Source of the DNA: Duganella sp. CF458
GTDB lineage: Bacteria; Pseudomonadota; Gammaproteobacteria; Burkholderiales; Burkholderiaceae_D
Direction: 5' to 3'
DNA: 64,000 nt
Assembly (NCBI RefSeq): GCF_900113115.1
Contig: NZ_FOOF01000009.1
Location: 62,001 to 126,000 of the forward strand
Within the stretch, counting starts at the first letter, position 1, and each line of letters opens with the position of its first letter. The notes below the pieces were generated by a model that was given only the letters and a program-made list of their open reading frames with translations, was not told where the DNA came from and did no database searches. Positions 9,567 through 18,213 of this stretch are shown in pieces. The translations under genes and the position numbers were made by a program.

Positions 9567-10856
9567 ATGCCGGAGACTCAGGATATTCTTCTGGAGCAGT
9601 TGCAGGTTGGCCTATACGTCCATCTCGACCTGAAGTGGTTTGAGCATCCTTTTGCGTTCAGCCATTTCAAGATCAAGTCGCAAGAACAGATCCATCAGTT
9701 GCGCAGTCTCGGCCTGCAGAGGATCCGCATCGACCCGGCCCTGAGCGATGTACAGCCCGTCGCGTTGCAGGTCGATGCGCCGGTCGCCGTTTCCGCAGAG
9801 TCGGCCGGCAAGCCGTCGGCGCCGATGCCTGAAACCCCCGAACTGGCCGCCAAGCGCGCCATGATGGAACGCATGCGCCAACAGCGCGAGAATGCGGCCC
9901 GCATCGAGCACGCCTTCGTCGATACGGCGCGCGAGATCAAGGACATGGAAAAAAACCTCTTTGCCCGCCCGGCGGAAAGCCTGCAGAAGGCCAGCGAGAT
10001 GATCGGCAAGATCGCCGACTCCATCCTCAGCGCGCCGGAGCTGGCCATTCACGTGATGGGCGACCGCACCGGCGGCGAGGAAATCTACCTGCACTCGCTG
10101 AACGTCACCATGTTGTCGATGATGATTGCGCGCGACATCAAGCTGCCGCGCGAAGTGGCGAGCGCGATGGGCGTCGGCTCCATGTTCCATGACCTTGGCG
10201 TGCGCAATATCCCCGACAAGGTGTTGACCAAGAGCGAAGCGTGGACGCACTCCGAGCAGAACCTGTACGAGACCCACTGCGCGGTCGGTACCGAAATGGG
10301 GCAGCAGCTCAAGTTTCCCGCCGCCGCCGTCGCCATCGTGCGCGACCACCACGAAATGTATGACGGCAGCGGTTATCCGCGCCATCTGAAAGGCGAGGAG
10401 ATCGGCGTGCTGGCGCGCATCGTGGCGATCGCCAACTACTACGACCGCCTGTGCAACCCGGTCAACGGAACGCCTGGCCTGACCCCGCACGAAGCGCTGT
10501 CGCTGATGTTTGCCAAGAACCGCGGCAAGTTCGATCCCAAGCTGCTGCAGGTGTTCATCCGCTGCCTGGGTGTGTACCCGCCGGGCACCATCGTGCAGCT
10601 ATCGAACGGTGCGACTGGAATGGTCGCCACCATCAATACAGAAAAGCCGAACAAGCCGGAACTGGTGGTGTACGAACCGGGTGTGCCGCGCGAGGATGCC
10701 ATCATGGTCGACATGGATCGAGAGAGCGACCTGAATATCGTGCGCGCCATCAAACCCTCGCAGGTGCCGAAGGAAATCTACGCTTACCTCAGCCCGCGCA
10801 AGCGTGTCAGCTACTACTTCGATGCCACCAAGCCGGGACAGGGAGCGACCGGGTGA
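9567..10856 (+). CDS. DUF3391/HD-GYP domain protein, probable c-di-GMP phosphodiesterase
   Basis: A 429-residue cytoplasmic protein. Residues 1-125 match DUF3391, the N-terminal partner typical of this HD-GYP group. The HD-GYP domain covers about 150-345, with HD at 208-209 and an intact DHHEMYDGSGYP. The usual HDxGK core reads HDLGVRNIPD, so the conserved lysine is valine, which may reduce or change catalysis. Active family members hydrolyse c-di-GMP. The stop overlaps a GTG start of a histidine kinase by 4 bases, suggesting that the two act in one pathway. Confidence 0.9.
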   Translation: MPETQDILLEQLQVGLYVHLDLKWFEHPFAFSHFKIKSQEQIHQLRSLGLQRIRIDPALSDVQPVALQVDAPVAVSAESAGKPSAPMPETPELAAKRAMMERMRQQRENAARIEHAFVDTAREIKDMEKNLFARPAESLQKASEMIGKIADSILSAPELAIHVMGDRTGGEEIYLHSLNVTMLSMMIARDIKLPREVASAMGVGSMFHDLGVRNIPDKVLTKSEAWTHSEQNLYETHCAVGTEMGQQLKFPAAAVAIVRDHHEMYDGSGYPRHLKGEEIGVLARIVAIANYYDRLCNPVNGTPGLTPHEALSLMFAKNRGKFDPKLLQVFIRCLGVYPPGTIVQLSNGATGMVATINTEKPNKPELVVYEPGVPREDAIMVDMDRESDLNIVRAIKPSQVPKEIYAYLSPRKRVSYYFDATKPGQGATG

Positions 10857-12541
10857 TCTCCGAACTGCGCCAGCTAATGCTCGACCACAGCCCGCATATG
10901 ATGCTGCTGGTCGATCCCAGCGACCTGCGCATCATCGTGGCCAACAAGGTGGCCGAGCAAGTGCTTGGGTACACCGGGGTCCAGCTGGTTGAAATGCTGA
11001 TCACCGATATCGAGAGCTCGCTGCAGGACGTGTTCTATTGGGAGGATGTGCGCGGCGGCCATTTCCAGGACATCGACGCGCAGGAGGGCGAATACCAGCG
11101 CGCCGACGGCACCCAGATCATGGTCATGAAGTCGCTGCGCGTGCTGCGCCATGAAGACCGCTGGCTGATCCTGATCCTGGCCCGGGATGCGCGCCAGGAG
11201 CGCAAGGTGGAGGACGTGCTCGAGCAGACCCTGTCGCAGCTGCGCACCACGCTGGAAGCGACCGGCAACGGCATCCTGGTGATCGACTGGCACAACAAGA
11301 TCGCCAGCATGAATCGCCAGTTCAGTGAAATGTGGCATATCCCCGATGCCTTCCTCAAGAATGGCAACGATGGCGCCATCCTTGAATTCCTGACCGCCAA
11401 CGTCGTCGAACAGGACTTGTGCCGCGAACGGCTGCAGCAAGTCAGCGCCCCGCACGAGGCGCTGGACCAGTTGCACCTGCACGACGGCCGCGTATTCGAA
11501 TGCCGCTCGCGTGCTCAATTCCTCGGCGAGCGCATTATCGGCCGGGTATACGGCTTCCTGGACACCACGGAGCGCGTGCATGCCGAAGAGGCGCTGCGCG
11601 AATCGCGCGACCAGTTGGAGAGCCGCGTGCACGAACGCACGCTGGCGCTGCAGATGGCCAACCTCACGCTGGAGAACGAGAAGACGCGCCAGGCCGATTT
11701 GATCCGCAAGCTGGGGGAGGCGCAGAACCAGCTGCTGCAATCGGAAAAGATGGCGTCGATAGGCGTGCTGGCGGCCGGCGTGGCGCACGAGATCAACAAC
11801 CCGGTAGGCTTCGTCAATTCCAACCTGAGCAGCCTGCAGCGCTATATGCAGTCCTTGATGCGCCTGCTCGATGCGTATGAGGCGCGCGAGGAGCATCTGC
11901 CCGAGAACGACCGCGGCGAGCTGAATGCCCTGCGCAAGGAGATCGACGCCGATTACCTGCGCGAGGACCTGGGCAGCCTGTTGTCCGAATCGATGGATGG
12001 CCTGGACCGCATCAAGCGCATCGTGCAGGACATGAAAGACTTCTCCCACGCGGGCGGTGGCGACATCCTGGTGGCCAACCTCGAAACTGGCCTGGACAGC
12101 ACGTTGAACGTGGTCTGGAACGAGCTGAAATACAAGGCCGAAGTCGTGAAGGAATACGGCGGCGTGCCGGACATCGAATGCATCCCGTCGCAACTGAACC
12201 AGGTATTCATGAACCTGCTGGTCAACGCCGCCCATGCGATCGAGAACCGCGGCCGCATCACGCTGCGCACCAGTTATGAAAACGAGATGGTGACGGTGTC
12301 GGTGAGCGATACCGGCGGCGGCATCGCAGCGGAAAACCTGGGCCGTATCTTCGAACCTTTCTTCACCACCAAGCCGGTGGGCAAGGGCACCGGCCTGGGC
12401 CTGTCGCTGTCTTACAGCATCGTGCAAAAGCACGGCGGCCGCATCGAGGTCGACAGCGAGATCGGGCGTGGCACCACCTTCCGTGTGATCCTGCCGCGAC
12501 AGATGGCGCCTGCCGCCGAGGAAAATGATGTTGTAAATTGA
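10853..12541 (+). CDS. PAS-domain sensor histidine kinase
   Basis: A 562-residue soluble kinase. Two PAS-like domains (about 10-120 and 125-245) precede a coiled coil (245-300), a HisKA domain with phosphoacceptor His312 in [11 protein letters not shown], and a HATPase domain with N box [11 protein letters not shown]1 DTGGGI and G2 GKGTGLGLS. The GTG at 10853 is chosen because GGGAG lies 7 bases upstream and it overlaps the HD-GYP stop (GTGA). A later ATG at 10877 would cut the first PAS helix. There are no membrane segments, so the signal is probably cytoplasmic. No response regulator is adjacent. Confidence 0.9.
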   Translation: MISELRQLMLDHSPHMMLLVDPSDLRIIVANKVAEQVLGYTGVQLVEMLITDIESSLQDVFYWEDVRGGHFQDIDAQEGEYQRADGTQIMVMKSLRVLRHEDRWLILILARDARQERKVEDVLEQTLSQLRTTLEATGNGILVIDWHNKIASMNRQFSEMWHIPDAFLKNGNDGAILEFLTANVVEQDLCRERLQQVSAPHEALDQLHLHDGRVFECRSRAQFLGERIIGRVYGFLDTTERVHAEEALRESRDQLESRVHERTLALQMANLTLENEKTRQADLIRKLGEAQNQLLQSEKMASIGVLAAGVAHEINNPVGFVNSNLSSLQRYMQSLMRLLDAYEAREEHLPENDRGELNALRKEIDADYLREDLGSLLSESMDGLDRIKRIVQDMKDFSHAGGGDILVANLETGLDSTLNVVWNELKYKAEVVKEYGGVPDIECIPSQLNQVFMNLLVNAAHAIENRGRITLRTSYENEMVTVSVSDTGGGIAAENLGRIFEPFFTTKPVGKGTGLGLSLSYSIVQKHGGRIEVDSEIGRGTTFRVILPRQMAPAAEENDVVN

Positions 12542-12556
12542 CTAAGCTGTCATGCG

Positions 12557-13468
12557 ATGACTATTATCTTCCGCATGAAAAATCTGTTTTTCCATTTCGG
12601 CCGCCAGGCTGAATCGCAGCGCCCGGCGGCCGCGGGATCCTGCCATAACTGCCATGCCGAGGTCAGTACCACCTACTGCGGTGAATGCGGCCAGAAGGCC
12701 AAAGCGCATATCGCCAGCGCGCATGAATTCCTGCACCATTTTGTCGGCCACTACATCGCCGCCGAGGGCAAGCTGTGGCGTACTCTGGGCTGGCTGATCG
12801 CCAAGCCGGGGCAGCTAACAGTTGAATTCATTGGCGGCCGGCGCGGGCATTTCGTCGACCCCTTGCGTTTGCTGCTGACGGTATCGCTGCTGGCATTCCT
12901 GGTGATGAAGTGGGAGGTCTATCGCCTGCCGGTCCCACCGGTAGAACCCGTATCGGCGCGCGCTACAGTGCTTGCGACAGCCGCGACGGCGCGCCAGGTG
13001 CACCAAGCCGACGGCTGGTTGTTCGATATTTTTGCGCGGGTGAGCGATAAGTTTGTCGGCAATTACGGCAAGTATGCAGCGCAGCCGGAACCGCTCCAGG
13101 GCGCCCAATTCTGGGAGGCCTGGTTGCGCTTCGGTCCGACTGTCGTGCTGTGCTTGATTCCACTGATGGCGGCCGTGCTGAAACTCCTGCACCTTGGCAG
13201 CGGCTGGCGCTATGGCGAACACCTGGTGTTTGCCATGCATTTTCAGACGGTCACCTTCCTGGCCCTGCTGCTTACCGTGGGCGGCATGCGGGGCGGCGTC
13301 AAACCGCTGCTGGGCAGTGCGTTGGGACTGTACATCCTGCTGGCCATGCGCAAGGTGTATGGCGGCGGTTGGATCGTGCTGTTGCTGAGGACCGTGATGT
13401 TTGGCTATTGCCTCGTCGCGAGCTTTGAAGTGCTGGTGCGCATTGCTTTCCTGCTGCGCATGGCCTAG
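12557..13468 (+). CDS. DUF3667 domain membrane protein
   Basis: A 303-residue protein. A zinc-ribbon-like N-terminus (CHNCH and CGECG around residues 31-52) is followed by a conserved FLHHFVGHYIAAEGKLWRT region and about five membrane helices, the DUF3667 layout. The start could be the ATG at 12557 or the one at 12575; neither has a clear ribosome site. Function is unknown. Its stop overlaps the stop of the convergent endopeptidase gene by 4 bases (shared CTAG). Confidence 0.85.
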   Translation: MTIIFRMKNLFFHFGRQAESQRPAAAGSCHNCHAEVSTTYCGECGQKAKAHIASAHEFLHHFVGHYIAAEGKLWRTLGWLIAKPGQLTVEFIGGRRGHFVDPLRLLLTVSLLAFLVMKWEVYRLPVPPVEPVSARATVLATAATARQVHQADGWLFDIFARVSDKFVGNYGKYAAQPEPLQGAQFWEAWLRFGPTVVLCLIPLMAAVLKLLHLGSGWRYGEHLVFAMHFQTVTFLALLLTVGGMRGGVKPLLGSALGLYILLAMRKVYGGGWIVLLLRTVMFGYCLVASFEVLVRIAFLLRMA

Positions 13469-14142
13469 CGGGTGCAGGGCACGGCGAAGTCGACATGATA
13501 ATGCTCGTCATGCCGCACCCATGGCTTGCCTGTCATGAATTTCAGCTTCTTTAGCGCGGCGCCGCGCGGGGTTGCAAGCAGGCGCGGCAGGTAGGCGGTA
13601 TCGAAGATCACCAGCGCGATGCCGTGGCCGCGCGCACGGGCCGCCAAGTCCAGCTGGTACAAGTGTTCCGCCATCGCGACGAAGTCGATGCTGTATCCGC
13701 CGTAGCGCGCATCCTTGTCGAATTCGATGTCGTAGCCGAAGCGCTGGCTGGCAGGCGTCGGCAGGCGCGCCGCATGCCCATCCTGGTCGCGCACCGGCAC
13801 GAAGTAATCGACCGACAGGCCATTCTGGTGCGTGCGGTGGGGCCGGAAGCGGCCGCCATACTCGTTTCCTGTTTCCCCGTACACGTATTGCGCGTCCGGC
13901 GCGGCGCGTTCAAGCCTGGCGTAAGCGTCCAGCATGATGGCTGATACTTCGCTATGGACGTGGTTGCGGCCCATGGCGACGGCCAGCCCGCTGTAGGCCG
14001 TGTAATTGGCGCCCTCGGACGGAAGTTGGACGCTGTCCTCGATGCTGCCGCGGTTGACCGTGCCATGGCAAGTGCTGGCCGCGTTGGCCAAAGCGGCGCT
14101 GGCAGCCAGCAGCGCCGCAGAAACGATGCGGGCCGTCTTCAT
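13465..14142 (-). CDS. MepA-like penicillin-insensitive murein endopeptidase
   Basis: A 225-residue exported protein with a signal peptide (residues 1-21, ending LANA). Metal-ligand motifs of the LAS/MepA family are visible: HNHVHSE near 60, HRTHQNGLSVD (HxxHxxxxxxD) near 113-123 and HDEHYHVDF near 215. MepA cleaves D-alanyl-meso-diaminopimelyl crosslinks in peptidoglycan. The ATG at 14142 begins the signal peptide; the frame continues open to 14730 but that part overlaps the CPBP gene. ATG and the upstream stop overlap by 4 bases, so both are in one unit. It is a little shorter than E. coli MepA. Confidence 0.82.
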   Translation of the reverse strand: MKTARIVSAALLAASAALANAASTCHGTVNRGSIEDSVQLPSEGANYTAYSGLAVAMGRNHVHSEVSAIMLDAYARLERAAPDAQYVYGETGNEYGGRFRPHRTHQNGLSVDYFVPVRDQDGHAARLPTPASQRFGYDIEFDKDARYGGYSIDFVAMAEHLYQLDLAARARGHGIALVIFDTAYLPRLLATPRGAALKKLKFMTGKPWVRHDEHYHVDFAVPCTR

Positions 14143-14924
14143 CGCGCCGGCGCGGCCAGGAAGCGGCGCAGCATGTAACAGGCGGGGAGGGCGGGCAATA
14201 TCGTCAGCGCCAGGGTCGCGGCATCGGTTGCCGGGGCCGCCGAGCCGGCATTGGACAACAGCATGACGCCGGAATTGATCGCCGCGTGCATGGCGATGCC
14301 TGGCAGCAGCGAGCGGGTCCGTTCGTACAGCCATCCGGCGAAGATGCCGAACGTTATGCCGCCGACCAGCTGGTAGATATTCATGTGGGCGAAGCCAAAG
14401 ACCACGGCCGAACCCAGGATGGCATAGCTGCGCTCGTATTGCAGCAGGAAGCTGCGCAGGATAATCCCCCTGAAGAGCATTTCCTCCACGACGGGCGCTA
14501 ACACGCAAACCATGATGATCTGGGGCAGCTGCGCCGAGAGCATATCCTGGCACAGGCGCGACGCGTTGGCATCCGGCGGAAAGGCTGCTTGCAGCAATTC
14601 GCTGATCCCGCCCATGAGCAGGAACAGGCACGGCGTGGCCAGGAGGACCAAGGGCACAACGGCGAGCATCGCCGCGCCCGTCGCCGGGCGGGGCGGATGA
14701 AACAGGTCCCGGTAGCCCAGATTCTTCCAATGCAACAAGGCAGTAAAGGTGATACCGCTTGCCAGGACCCTGGCGATGGTGGCCAGGCTATAGGGATCGT
14801 GCATGCCGAGCAGCCTGCGGGCGTCGTACATTGCGCAGGTCACCAGGTATTCAACGCCCCAGCTGCAGATCACCAGGAAAAAGGCCTCCAATGCGGAAGG
14901 GAAGGTAGTGTGTCGTTCAGTCAT
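14139..14924 (-). CDS. CPBP family intramembrane glutamic endopeptidase
   Basis: A 261-residue integral membrane protein with 6-8 helices. The Abi/CPBP motifs are seen as EEMLFRG (EExxxR, about residue 145), FGFAHM and a final HAAIN. The family includes Rce1-like CAAX proteases and bacteriocin self-immunity proteins; the substrate here is unknown. It is the upstream gene of a two-gene operon with the murein endopeptidase and is divergent from the EEP-fold gene at 14999. Confidence 0.88.
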   Translation of the reverse strand: MTERHTTFPSALEAFFLVICSWGVEYLVTCAMYDARRLLGMHDPYSLATIARVLASGITFTALLHWKNLGYRDLFHPPRPATGAAMLAVVPLVLLATPCLFLLMGGISELLQAAFPPDANASRLCQDMLSAQLPQIIMVCVLAPVVEEMLFRGIILRSFLLQYERSYAILGSAVVFGFAHMNIYQLVGGITFGIFAGWLYERTRSLLPGIAMHAAINSGVMLLSNAGSAAPATDAATLALTILPALPACYMLRRFLAAPAR

Positions 14925-14998
14925 GGGGCATGACTATAAAGCAATTCGGAGCACTTTTGACGGTGAGCAAGCCGGGCAGTTGGGGTTAGAATGGTTCC

Positions 14999-15811
14999 AT
15001 GATGATTCGTGTTGCCACATACAACATCCATAAAGGCGTGTCGTACCGTAGCCATCCACGGGTGCACGCCTTGCGCCATGCGATTGAAGCCTTTCATGCC
15101 GACCTGGTTTTCCTGCAGGAAGTGCAGGGCCAGCACGACCGGATCGAGGCGCGTTACGGCGAGGAAAGCCAGGGACATCGGCACTGGCCGAAAAAAGCCC
15201 AGCATGAATTTTTCGCGGGCGAATCGCACCAGTCCGTGTATGGCTTGAATGCGCAATACGACCACGGTCACCACGGCAATGCGCTGCTCAGCAAGTACCC
15301 GATCGCGCGCTGGACCAATACCGATATTTCCGACCATGCCTACGAATCGCGCGGCATCCTGCATTCGGTGGTGGAGACGGACGGCAAGCTGGTGCATTGC
15401 TACGTGATCCACCTTGGCCTGTTCGAGCGCAGCCGCGTGCGGCAGGCGGAAGTGCTGATCGAAGCCGTGCGCAGTTCGGCGCCGGACGGCGAGCCGGTGA
15501 TCATCGCCGGCGACTTCAACGACTGGCGCAACACCCTGACGGACAAGCTGCAAAGCGCACTCGGCGTGCGCGAAGTATTCGACGAGATCAATCACGGCCA
15601 TCCGGTCGGCGACCTGGTGCGGACATTGGCGCGGCGCAAAGCCGCCCAGCGCCCGGCCCGCACTTTCCCGGCCGCCATGCCCTTCTTCAGGTTGGACCGC
15701 ATCTATGTGCGGGGCTTCAAGGTAGAATCCGCGGAAGTCCTGCATGGCCCGCTGTGGGCCAAGCTGTCGGATCACGCGCCCATCGTGGCGAACCTGAAAC
15801 TGGTTTCCTGA
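14999..15811 (+). CDS. Endonuclease/exonuclease/phosphatase family protein
   Basis: A 270-residue soluble enzyme of the EEP (DNase I-like) fold. Motifs run in order: ATYNIHKG at the start, FLQEVQ (metal-binding Glu) near 40, GDFNDWRN near 170 and SDHAPIVA at the C-terminus. Family members are nucleases or sugar/lipid phosphodiesterases; the gene directly before clsB in many betaproteobacteria is of this type. It is 3 bases from clsB and probably co-transcribed, so a membrane-lipid role is possible but unproved. Confidence 0.9.
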   Translation: MMIRVATYNIHKGVSYRSHPRVHALRHAIEAFHADLVFLQEVQGQHDRIEARYGEESQGHRHWPKKAQHEFFAGESHQSVYGLNAQYDHGHHGNALLSKYPIARWTNTDISDHAYESRGILHSVVETDGKLVHCYVIHLGLFERSRVRQAEVLIEAVRSSAPDGEPVIIAGDFNDWRNTLTDKLQSALGVREVFDEINHGHPVGDLVRTLARRKAAQRPARTFPAAMPFFRLDRIYVRGFKVESAEVLHGPLWAKLSDHAPIVANLKLVS

Positions 15812-15814
15812 CAC

Positions 15815-16978
15815 ATGCGTCACGTTGATTTTCTAGCCGATAACGAAGTCAAACTCCTCCACTGCGGTACCGATTATTTTCCGGCACTGGTCGAGGCCAT
15901 CGAGGCCGCGCGGGTCGAAGTCTATTTCGAGACCTATATCTTCGCCGAGGACGAGACCGGCAAGCGCGTGATGGCCGCGCTCAAAGCTGCCGCCCAGCGC
16001 GGCGTCACGGTGCGCATGATTACCGACTGGTTCGGTACCGGGCACAAGCCCGCTTACCGGCTGCACGCCGAGGTCACGGCGGCCGGCGTCGAACACCGCA
16101 TTTTCAACCCCTGGTTCCGGCGCGGCGTGACGCGCACCCACCGCAAGATCTGCGTGGTGGACGGGCAGGTGGCCTTTGTCGGCGGCATCAATATCAACGA
16201 CGACATGTTCACCGATTACGACCGCAATAAGGCGCTGGAAGCGCCGCGCTGGGATTTTGCGGTGGCGGTGCGCGGACCGCTGGTCGAATCCATCCACAGC
16301 GAGGCGGAAACGCAGTGGACCCGCCTGGGCCATATGAACATCGTCAAGCGCTTGACCCTGTTCAACGAAGTGCGCAAGCTGAACAAGATCGCGCGCCAGA
16401 GCACGATGCAGGCCGGTTTCGTGGTGCGCGACAACCTGCGCAACCGCCGCACCATCCAGCGCGCCTACCTGCAGGCGCTGGGGCGCGCCAGGAAGAGCGT
16501 GCTGCTGGCCAATCCCTACTTCGCGCCGGGGCGCAAGTTCCGCCGTGCCCTGGCCGCGACGGCGCAGCGCGGGGTGGACGTGGTGCTGCTGATCGGCGTC
16601 GGCGAATTCTGGCTGCAGGATGCGGTGGCGCATTCCTTCTACCCCAAGCTGCTGGAAGCCGGCGTCAAGGTGGTGGAATACCGCAAGACGCAGCTGCATG
16701 CCAAGGTCGCGGTCATCGACGATGACTGGGCGACGGTTGGCTCCTCCAATGTGGACGGGCTGAGCCTGTTCCTCAACCAGGAAGCCAATGTGGTGATCAA
16801 GGACGCCGCGTTCGCGCGTGCCCTGCGGGCCAAGATCGAAGACGCGATTGCCGACGGCGTGGTGATCCATCCACAGGATTTTGAGCATGTCGGGCGCTTC
16901 CGGCGGGTCGGGTATGAAGTGGCGTACTTCTTCTACCGCACGCTGATGCGCATTTTTGCAGTAGGAAAATACACATGA
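15815..16978 (+). CDS. clsB: Cardiolipin synthase B (phospholipase D superfamily)
   Basis: A 387-residue enzyme with two HKD motifs: HRKICVVDG (about residue 109) and HAKVAVIDD (about residue 291, ending GSSN). ClsB makes cardiolipin or phosphatidylglycerol at the inner membrane by phosphatidyl transfer. There is no N-terminal membrane helix, as in ClsB rather than ClsA. It overlaps the S4-domain gene by 4 bases. Confidence 0.93.
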   Translation: MRHVDFLADNEVKLLHCGTDYFPALVEAIEAARVEVYFETYIFAEDETGKRVMAALKAAAQRGVTVRMITDWFGTGHKPAYRLHAEVTAAGVEHRIFNPWFRRGVTRTHRKICVVDGQVAFVGGININDDMFTDYDRNKALEAPRWDFAVAVRGPLVESIHSEAETQWTRLGHMNIVKRLTLFNEVRKLNKIARQSTMQAGFVVRDNLRNRRTIQRAYLQALGRARKSVLLANPYFAPGRKFRRALAATAQRGVDVVLLIGVGEFWLQDAVAHSFYPKLLEAGVKVVEYRKTQLHAKVAVIDDDWATVGSSNVDGLSLFLNQEANVVIKDAAFARALRAKIEDAIADGVVIHPQDFEHVGRFRRVGYEVAYFFYRTLMRIFAVGKYT

Positions 16979-17355
16979 GTGACGTAAGGATCGACAAATG
17001 GCTGTGGGCGGCGCGCTTTTTCAAGACGCGCCAACTGGCCATCGACGCCATCGACAAGGGCAAGGTGAAACTGTCGAGCGGCGAACGCATCAAGCCATCG
17101 CGCAATGCCAAGCTGGGCGAGCGCCTGCAGATAGACAATGGCGCGGAGGAATGGGAGGTGCTGGTGGTAGGCATCTCCGGCAAGCGCGAAGGCGCGCCGG
17201 TCGCCCGCCTGCTCTATGAAGAGAGCGAAGAATCGCTGGCCCGCCGCGCCGCCCTGATCGAGCGCAAGAAGCTGTTCCCCGAACCCTTCGCCGACAACAA
17301 AGGCCGCCCCACCAAGCGCGACCGCCGCGCCTGGGAACGCGCCACAACAAAATAA
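16975..17355 (+). CDS. S4 RNA-binding domain protein, Hsp15-like
   Basis: A 126-residue protein with an S4 domain at residues 5-60 (RIDKWLWAARFFKTRQLA, then GKVKLSSG), followed by a basic C-terminal tail (TKRDRRAWERA). Hsp15 (HslR) binds stalled 50S subunits carrying nascent chains after heat shock. Length and tail match that family. It is translated from an ATG overlapping the clsB stop. The stop codon lies inside the left arm of a long inverted repeat. Confidence 0.9.
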   Translation: MSDVRIDKWLWAARFFKTRQLAIDAIDKGKVKLSSGERIKPSRNAKLGERLQIDNGAEEWEVLVVGISGKREGAPVARLLYEESEESLARRAALIERKKLFPEPFADNKGRPTKRDRRAWERATTK

Positions 17356-17383
17356 ATGGGGTACGTCCCCATTTATTTTGTTG
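17345..17383. repeat. Perfect 17-bp inverted repeat at the end of the S4 gene
   Basis: The arms at 17345-17361 and 17367-17383 pair perfectly around a 5-base loop (tacgt). The stem top is gggg/cccc and the base is A/T-rich, ending ttttgttg, so it could stop transcription in either direction. The stop codon of the S4 gene (17353-17355) is within the left arm. The form is also compatible with a dispersed palindromic (REP-like) element, but only one copy is seen in this window. Confidence 0.7.
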
Positions 17384-17450
17384 CAACGCAACAATAGAGG
17401 TGCACTTCTAGTTGTGTCGTTTGACTTTCGCCACACGCTGGATAATAGTA

Positions 17451-17460
17451 CGAACGTTCG
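17451..17460. promoter_or_regulatory. Candidate TetR operator over the regulator's own promoter
   Basis: A perfect palindrome, cgaacgttcg, lies about 60 bases before the TetR gene. TTGACT (17421-17426) and GATAAT (17441-17446) lie just upstream, but their 14-base spacing is short. An operator there would cover the transcription start, the usual autorepression layout. Binding is an inference. Confidence 0.45.
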
Positions 17461-17521
17461 CAAAACTTTTCACCAGCGGCCGATCTGTTAGAGCGAGAAT
17501 AAGGTTTTTCCTTCTTTCTGG

Positions 17522-18160
17522 ATGGGTTCAAAAGTGAGTGGCATTCTTGTAAATACACCAACAAAATTCATGCGCAAAGGCGAAATGACCCGTGCGGCCA
17601 TCCTGGATGTGGCCCTCGACCTGGCAAGCCGTGACGGCCTGGAAGGCCTCACCATTGGTTTGCTCGCCGATAAGATGAACATGAGTAAGTCCGGTGTATT
17701 CGCGCACTTTGGTTCGCGAGAAGATTTGCAGATTGAAGTTTTGAAGCTGTACCACCATCGTTTCGAGCAGGAAGTGTTTTATCCGGCGATGAAGGAGGCC
17801 CGTGGCCTGCCTCGCCTGCGCGCCATGTTTGCCAACTGGATCAAACGTGTGAGCGTGGAAATTGCCTCGGGCTGCATCTATATCAGCGGCGCAGTCGAAT
17901 ATGACGACCGTCCTGGCCCGATCCGCGAAGAGCTGCTGGCCATGGTCGGCGCGTGGCAGGCAGCCTTGCTGCGTTGCGTGCGCCAGGCCATCGACAACGG
18001 CGACTTGCGGAACGATACCGATGCTTCCCAGCTGGTGTACGAAATGTATGGCCTGATCCTGGCCTTGCACCACGAGGCGCGCTTCATGCGCACTCCTGGC
18101 AGCGTGGACCGGGCGGGCACGGGCTTCAATCGACTGATCGAAAACTACCAACCATCCTAA
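17522..18160 (+). CDS. TetR/AcrR family regulator, probable controller of the fatty-acid genes
   Basis: A 212-residue regulator with an N-terminal helix-turn-helix: helix 1 around TRAAILDVALDLASRDG, recognition helix around MSKSGVFAHFGSREDL. The remaining all-helical part is the ligand and dimer domain. The ATG at 17522 is taken, although an ATG at 17570 is also possible; neither has a clear ribosome site. It lies 53 bases before five beta-oxidation genes on the same strand. Betaproteobacteria are known to use TetR regulators (FadP type) for such genes; acyl-CoA as the ligand is inferred. Confidence 0.85.
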   Translation: MGSKVSGILVNTPTKFMRKGEMTRAAILDVALDLASRDGLEGLTIGLLADKMNMSKSGVFAHFGSREDLQIEVLKLYHHRFEQEVFYPAMKEARGLPRLRAMFANWIKRVSVEIASGCIYISGAVEYDDRPGPIREELLAMVGAWQAALLRCVRQAIDNGDLRNDTDASQLVYEMYGLILALHHEARFMRTPGSVDRAGTGFNRLIENYQPS

Positions 18161-18213
18161 GGCTGCAATTCGCCGCCGAGCAAACATAACCTTTTAGCTA
18201 TCTGGAGAATAAA

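Noticed and set aside
13465..14730. A 421-residue endopeptidase extended into the CPBP gene
   Set aside because: The signal peptide at 14142 begins the exported protein. The upstream part is the other frame of the CPBP gene.
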